A DNA stretch of 42,750 nt from Bacillota bacterium (GTDB lineage Bacteria > Sysuimicrobiota > Sysuimicrobiia > Sysuimicrobiales > Segetimicrobiaceae), in NCBI GenBank assembly GCA_021324295.1, contig JAJPJJ010000107.1:1-42750 (forward strand), in the 5' to 3' direction. Positions 40,744-42,750 of the stretch are shown one piece after another (position 1 is the first letter of the stretch; every line of letters starts with the position of its first letter). The translations under genes were made by a program, and so were the position numbers. Under the pieces are notes generated by a model, which saw nothing but the letters and a program-made list of their open reading frames with translations, was not told the origin of the DNA and did no database searches.

Positions 40744-40750
40744 TTATAAT
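40742..40750 (+). promoter_or_regulatory. Extended -10 promoter of nadE
   Basis: TG at 40742-40743, one base, then a perfect TATAAT (40745-40750). No good -35 is visible because the glnA terminator occupies that space. Transcription would start near 40757. Confidence 0.6.
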
Positions 40751-40800
40751 GGCGGGGGCGACGCTGCGTCGGCTGCGGGCGCCGAGGTGGGGGAGCGCGG

Positions 40801-42564
40801 ATGATGCCGCGGTTCCGGGTCGCGATGGCCCAGATCAACACCACGGTGGGTGACTTCGAGGGGAACACGCGCAAGATCATCGAGCGCCTCGAGGAGGCGC
40901 AGGCCCTCGGGGCGGACCTCGTCGCGTTCCCGGAGCTCGCGATCCCCGGCTACCCTCCCGAGGACCTCTTGATCAAAACGGAGTTCGTCCGGGAGAACCT
41001 CGCCTGCCTCGAGGAGATCGCGCGCCACGCGGTGCGCGCCGCTGCGGTCGTCGGCGTCGCCGACTCCGGCGACCACCTCTACAACGCCGCCGCGGTGCTG
41101 GCCGCCGGGCGGGTGGCGGGCGTGTACCGGAAGATGCGGCTACCGAACTACGGCGTCTTCGACGAGAAGCGGTATTTCCAGCCGGGCGTCGAGAGCCCGG
41201 TGTTCGTCATCCACGGCGTCCCGGTCGGCGTCACGGTCTGCGAGGACATCTGGGCGCCGGGGGGGCCGCTGCTGGCGCAGTCGCTCGCCGGCGCGCTCGT
41301 CGCCGTCAACATCAACGGATCGCCCTACTCGATCGGCAAGTGGCGCGTGCGCGACGAGATGCTCAAGACGCGGGCCCGCGACTACGCGGTCGCGATCGTC
41401 TACACGAACCTCGTCGGCGGCCAGGACGAGCTCGTCTTCGACGGGATGAGCGTGGTCGTCGGGCCGACCGGCGGCATCGCGGCCCGCGGCCCGGCGTTCG
41501 ACGAAGCGCTCGTCGTGGTGGACCTCGACGTCGAGGCGATCCGCGGGATCCGCCGCTACAACCCGATCCGGACCTGGGATGGGGCGCAGGAGACCGGCAT
41601 CCGCGCCCCGGTGTACACGCTGTCCACAGCCGCGCCGGCGCCGGACCGGCCGCCCCTGCCCGGCCGACCCGTCGCCGCTCCTCCCGAGGAGCTGGAGGAG
41701 ATCTACCGGGCACTCGTCCTCGGCACGCGCGACTACGTGCGGAAGAACCGGTTCCGCACCGTCGTCGTCGGGCTCAGCGGCGGCATCGACTCCTCGCTCG
41801 TCGCCGCGATCGCGGTCGATGCGGTCGGCGCCGAAAACGTCCGGGCCGCCACGATGCCCTCCCGCTTCACGTCGGAGGAGAGCCGGCGGTACGCCGCGGA
41901 GGTGGCCGCCGCCCTCGGCATCCGGACCATCGACCTCCCGATTGAGCCGGTCGCCGCTGCCTACGAGGGGGTGCTCCGCGAAGCCTTCGCCGGGCGTCCG
42001 CGCGATATCGCCGAGGAGAACCTGCAGGCGCGCACCCGCGGCAATCTCCTCATGGCGCTGTCCAACAAGTTCGGCTGGCTGGTGCTCACGACCGGCAACA
42101 AGAGCGAGCTGAGCGTCGGGTACGCGACGCTCTACGGCGATATGGCGGGCGGGTTCGCCGTGATCAAAGACGTGCCGAAGACGCTCGTCTACCGCCTCGC
42201 CCGGTGGCGCAACGCGCGCGGCGCCCATCCGGTGATCCCGGCGGGGGTCCTCGAGCGCGCGCCCACCGCGGAGCTGCGCGAGCAGCAGAGGGACGTCGAC
42301 ACGCTCCCCCCGTACGAGGTGCTGGATCCGATCCTCGCGCTGTACGTAGAGGAGGACCGCTCGGCCGAGGAGATCGTGGCCCAGGGGTTCGACCCCGCCA
42401 CGGTCGCCCGCGTGATCGCGATGGTGGACGCAAGCGAGTACAAGCGCCGCCAGGCGCCGCCCGGGGTCAAGATTACGCCCAAGGCCTTCGGCAAGGACCG
42501 GCGCCTGCCGATCACCAACTGGTACCGGAGCCGCACCGCCTCGGAGACGCCGACCGCGCGCTGA
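40801..42564 (+). CDS. nadE: Glutamine-dependent NAD+ synthetase
   Basis: 587 residues; makes NAD from deamido-NAD, ATP and glutamine. The N-terminal nitrilase-type glutaminase has the triad Glu45 (FPELAIPGYPPEDLL), Lys111 (RKMRLPNYGVFDE) and Cys147 (VTVCEDIW). The C-terminal ATP-pyrophosphatase domain has the PP-loop GLSGGIDSSLVAA (325-336), then MPSRFTSEES and LTTGNKSELSVGYATLYGDMAGGFAVIKDVPKTLVY. It ends with TPKAFGKDRRLPITNWYR. ATG 40801 (with a second ATG next to it) follows GGTGGGGGAG. It consumes glutamine and follows glnA, which is metabolically sensible. Confidence 0.96.
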   Translation: MMPRFRVAMAQINTTVGDFEGNTRKIIERLEEAQALGADLVAFPELAIPGYPPEDLLIKTEFVRENLACLEEIARHAVRAAAVVGVADSGDHLYNAAAVLAAGRVAGVYRKMRLPNYGVFDEKRYFQPGVESPVFVIHGVPVGVTVCEDIWAPGGPLLAQSLAGALVAVNINGSPYSIGKWRVRDEMLKTRARDYAVAIVYTNLVGGQDELVFDGMSVVVGPTGGIAARGPAFDEALVVVDLDVEAIRGIRRYNPIRTWDGAQETGIRAPVYTLSTAAPAPDRPPLPGRPVAAPPEELEEIYRALVLGTRDYVRKNRFRTVVVGLSGGIDSSLVAAIAVDAVGAENVRAATMPSRFTSEESRRYAAEVAAALGIRTIDLPIEPVAAAYEGVLREAFAGRPRDIAEENLQARTRGNLLMALSNKFGWLVLTTGNKSELSVGYATLYGDMAGGFAVIKDVPKTLVYRLARWRNARGAHPVIPAGVLERAPTAELREQQRDVDTLPPYEVLDPILALYVEEDRSAEEIVAQGFDPATVARVIAMVDASEYKRRQAPPGVKITPKAFGKDRRLPITNWYRSRTASETPTAR

Positions 42565-42565
42565 C

Positions 42566-42588
42566 GCCCCCCGGCGCCAGCGGGGGGC
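42566..42588 (+). terminator. Possible nadE terminator
   Basis: gccccccg (42566-42573) pairs with cggggggc (42581-42588) around a 7-nt loop, 1 bp after the nadE stop. There is no clear U-run. Confidence 0.5.
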
Positions 42589-42651
42589 TCCGCGCCCGGC
42601 CCACCCGAACCCGTAGCCGACCCTCCAGTCGCCTGATCGCCCTCGGCGTGT

Positions 42652-42708
42652 TGCCTCATAATTCCTGGTCACCGAAGTAGGGGGTGATGCCTCATAATGG
42701 TGGTCACC
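42652..42708. repeat. Short direct repeat pair, possible insertion-sequence end
   Basis: tgcctcataattcctggtcacc (42652-42673) is followed by a second copy at 42688-42708 with the core TGCCTCATAAT..TGGTCACC, spaced about 36 bp. The sequence is much less GC-rich than the rest of the window. Pairs of about 20-bp repeats near the tip are typical of IS21-type element ends, so a mobile element may begin here and run out of the window. Confidence 0.35.
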
Positions 42709-42750
42709 CAGCATCCGTCCTTGATGCCCTTGTCTTTGTCCTGCCCGCGG

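Overview
The window is a dense, very GC-rich (roughly 70%) chromosomal segment from a bacterium. Several features point to a deep-branching Gram-positive-like lineage: a tmk-darA-holB gene order as in Bacillus, a c-di-AMP receptor (DarA), an ANTAR response regulator with a HisKA_2 kinase, an archaeal-type prolyl-tRNA synthetase and an R3H/AAA ATPase. Phyla such as Sysuimicrobiota (CSP1-3), Limnochordota, Chloroflexota or Armatimonadota would fit. This placement is inference from gene content only.

Layout. 1-11,900 is almost entirely minus strand: proS, a CRIGERS-type thiosulfate sulfurtransferase, and what looks like an oxalate-utilisation locus. In transcription order that locus is a FadR-type GntR regulator, a three-gene ferredoxin oxidoreductase (fused gamma-delta, alpha, beta), a decayed oxalate/formate-type MFS gene, a secreted beta-propeller protein and an intact OxlT-like MFS transporter. 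The alpha subunit has YPIRP in place of the pyruvate-enzyme YPITP motif. It also has Arg and Asp at the spacing I recall for the oxalate oxidoreductase (OOR) of Moorella, so oxalate is the best substrate guess.

11,900-18,400 holds a 23S rRNA/tRNA m5U methyltransferase, a methyltransferase remnant, and the minus-strand run ddl - dapF - apgM. DapF lacks both usual catalytic cysteines. A HAD hydrolase lies divergent to ddl. 18,400-28,240 holds a trans-sulfuration PLP enzyme, an EamA transporter, endonuclease IV, a small zinc-finger membrane protein, the operon R3H/AAA ATPase - tmk - darA - holB, an RlmI-type methyltransferase and a bacterial endonuclease Q with a C-terminal clamp-binding motif.

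28,450-42,564 holds a geranylgeranyl-reductase-family flavoprotein, a secreted alpha/beta hydrolase, a secreted DUF192 protein, the translationally coupled operon hppA - GAF/HisKA_2 kinase - ANTAR regulator, a second sulfurtransferase, glnA and nadE. The glnA leader has a consensus promoter followed by two tandem hexaloop hairpins; the second is mutually exclusive with an intrinsic terminator. This is the architecture used by ANTAR antiterminators, so the kinase/regulator pair probably controls glnA through RNA.

Intergenic regions carry several repeat families: 78-bp tandem GC-rich units, a roughly 65-90 bp element at the 3' ends of minus-strand genes that supplies the last codons of two of them, and a roughly 115-bp element with inverted ends. 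The right end of the window has a short repeat pair that may be an insertion-sequence end. No rRNA, tRNA or CRISPR was found.
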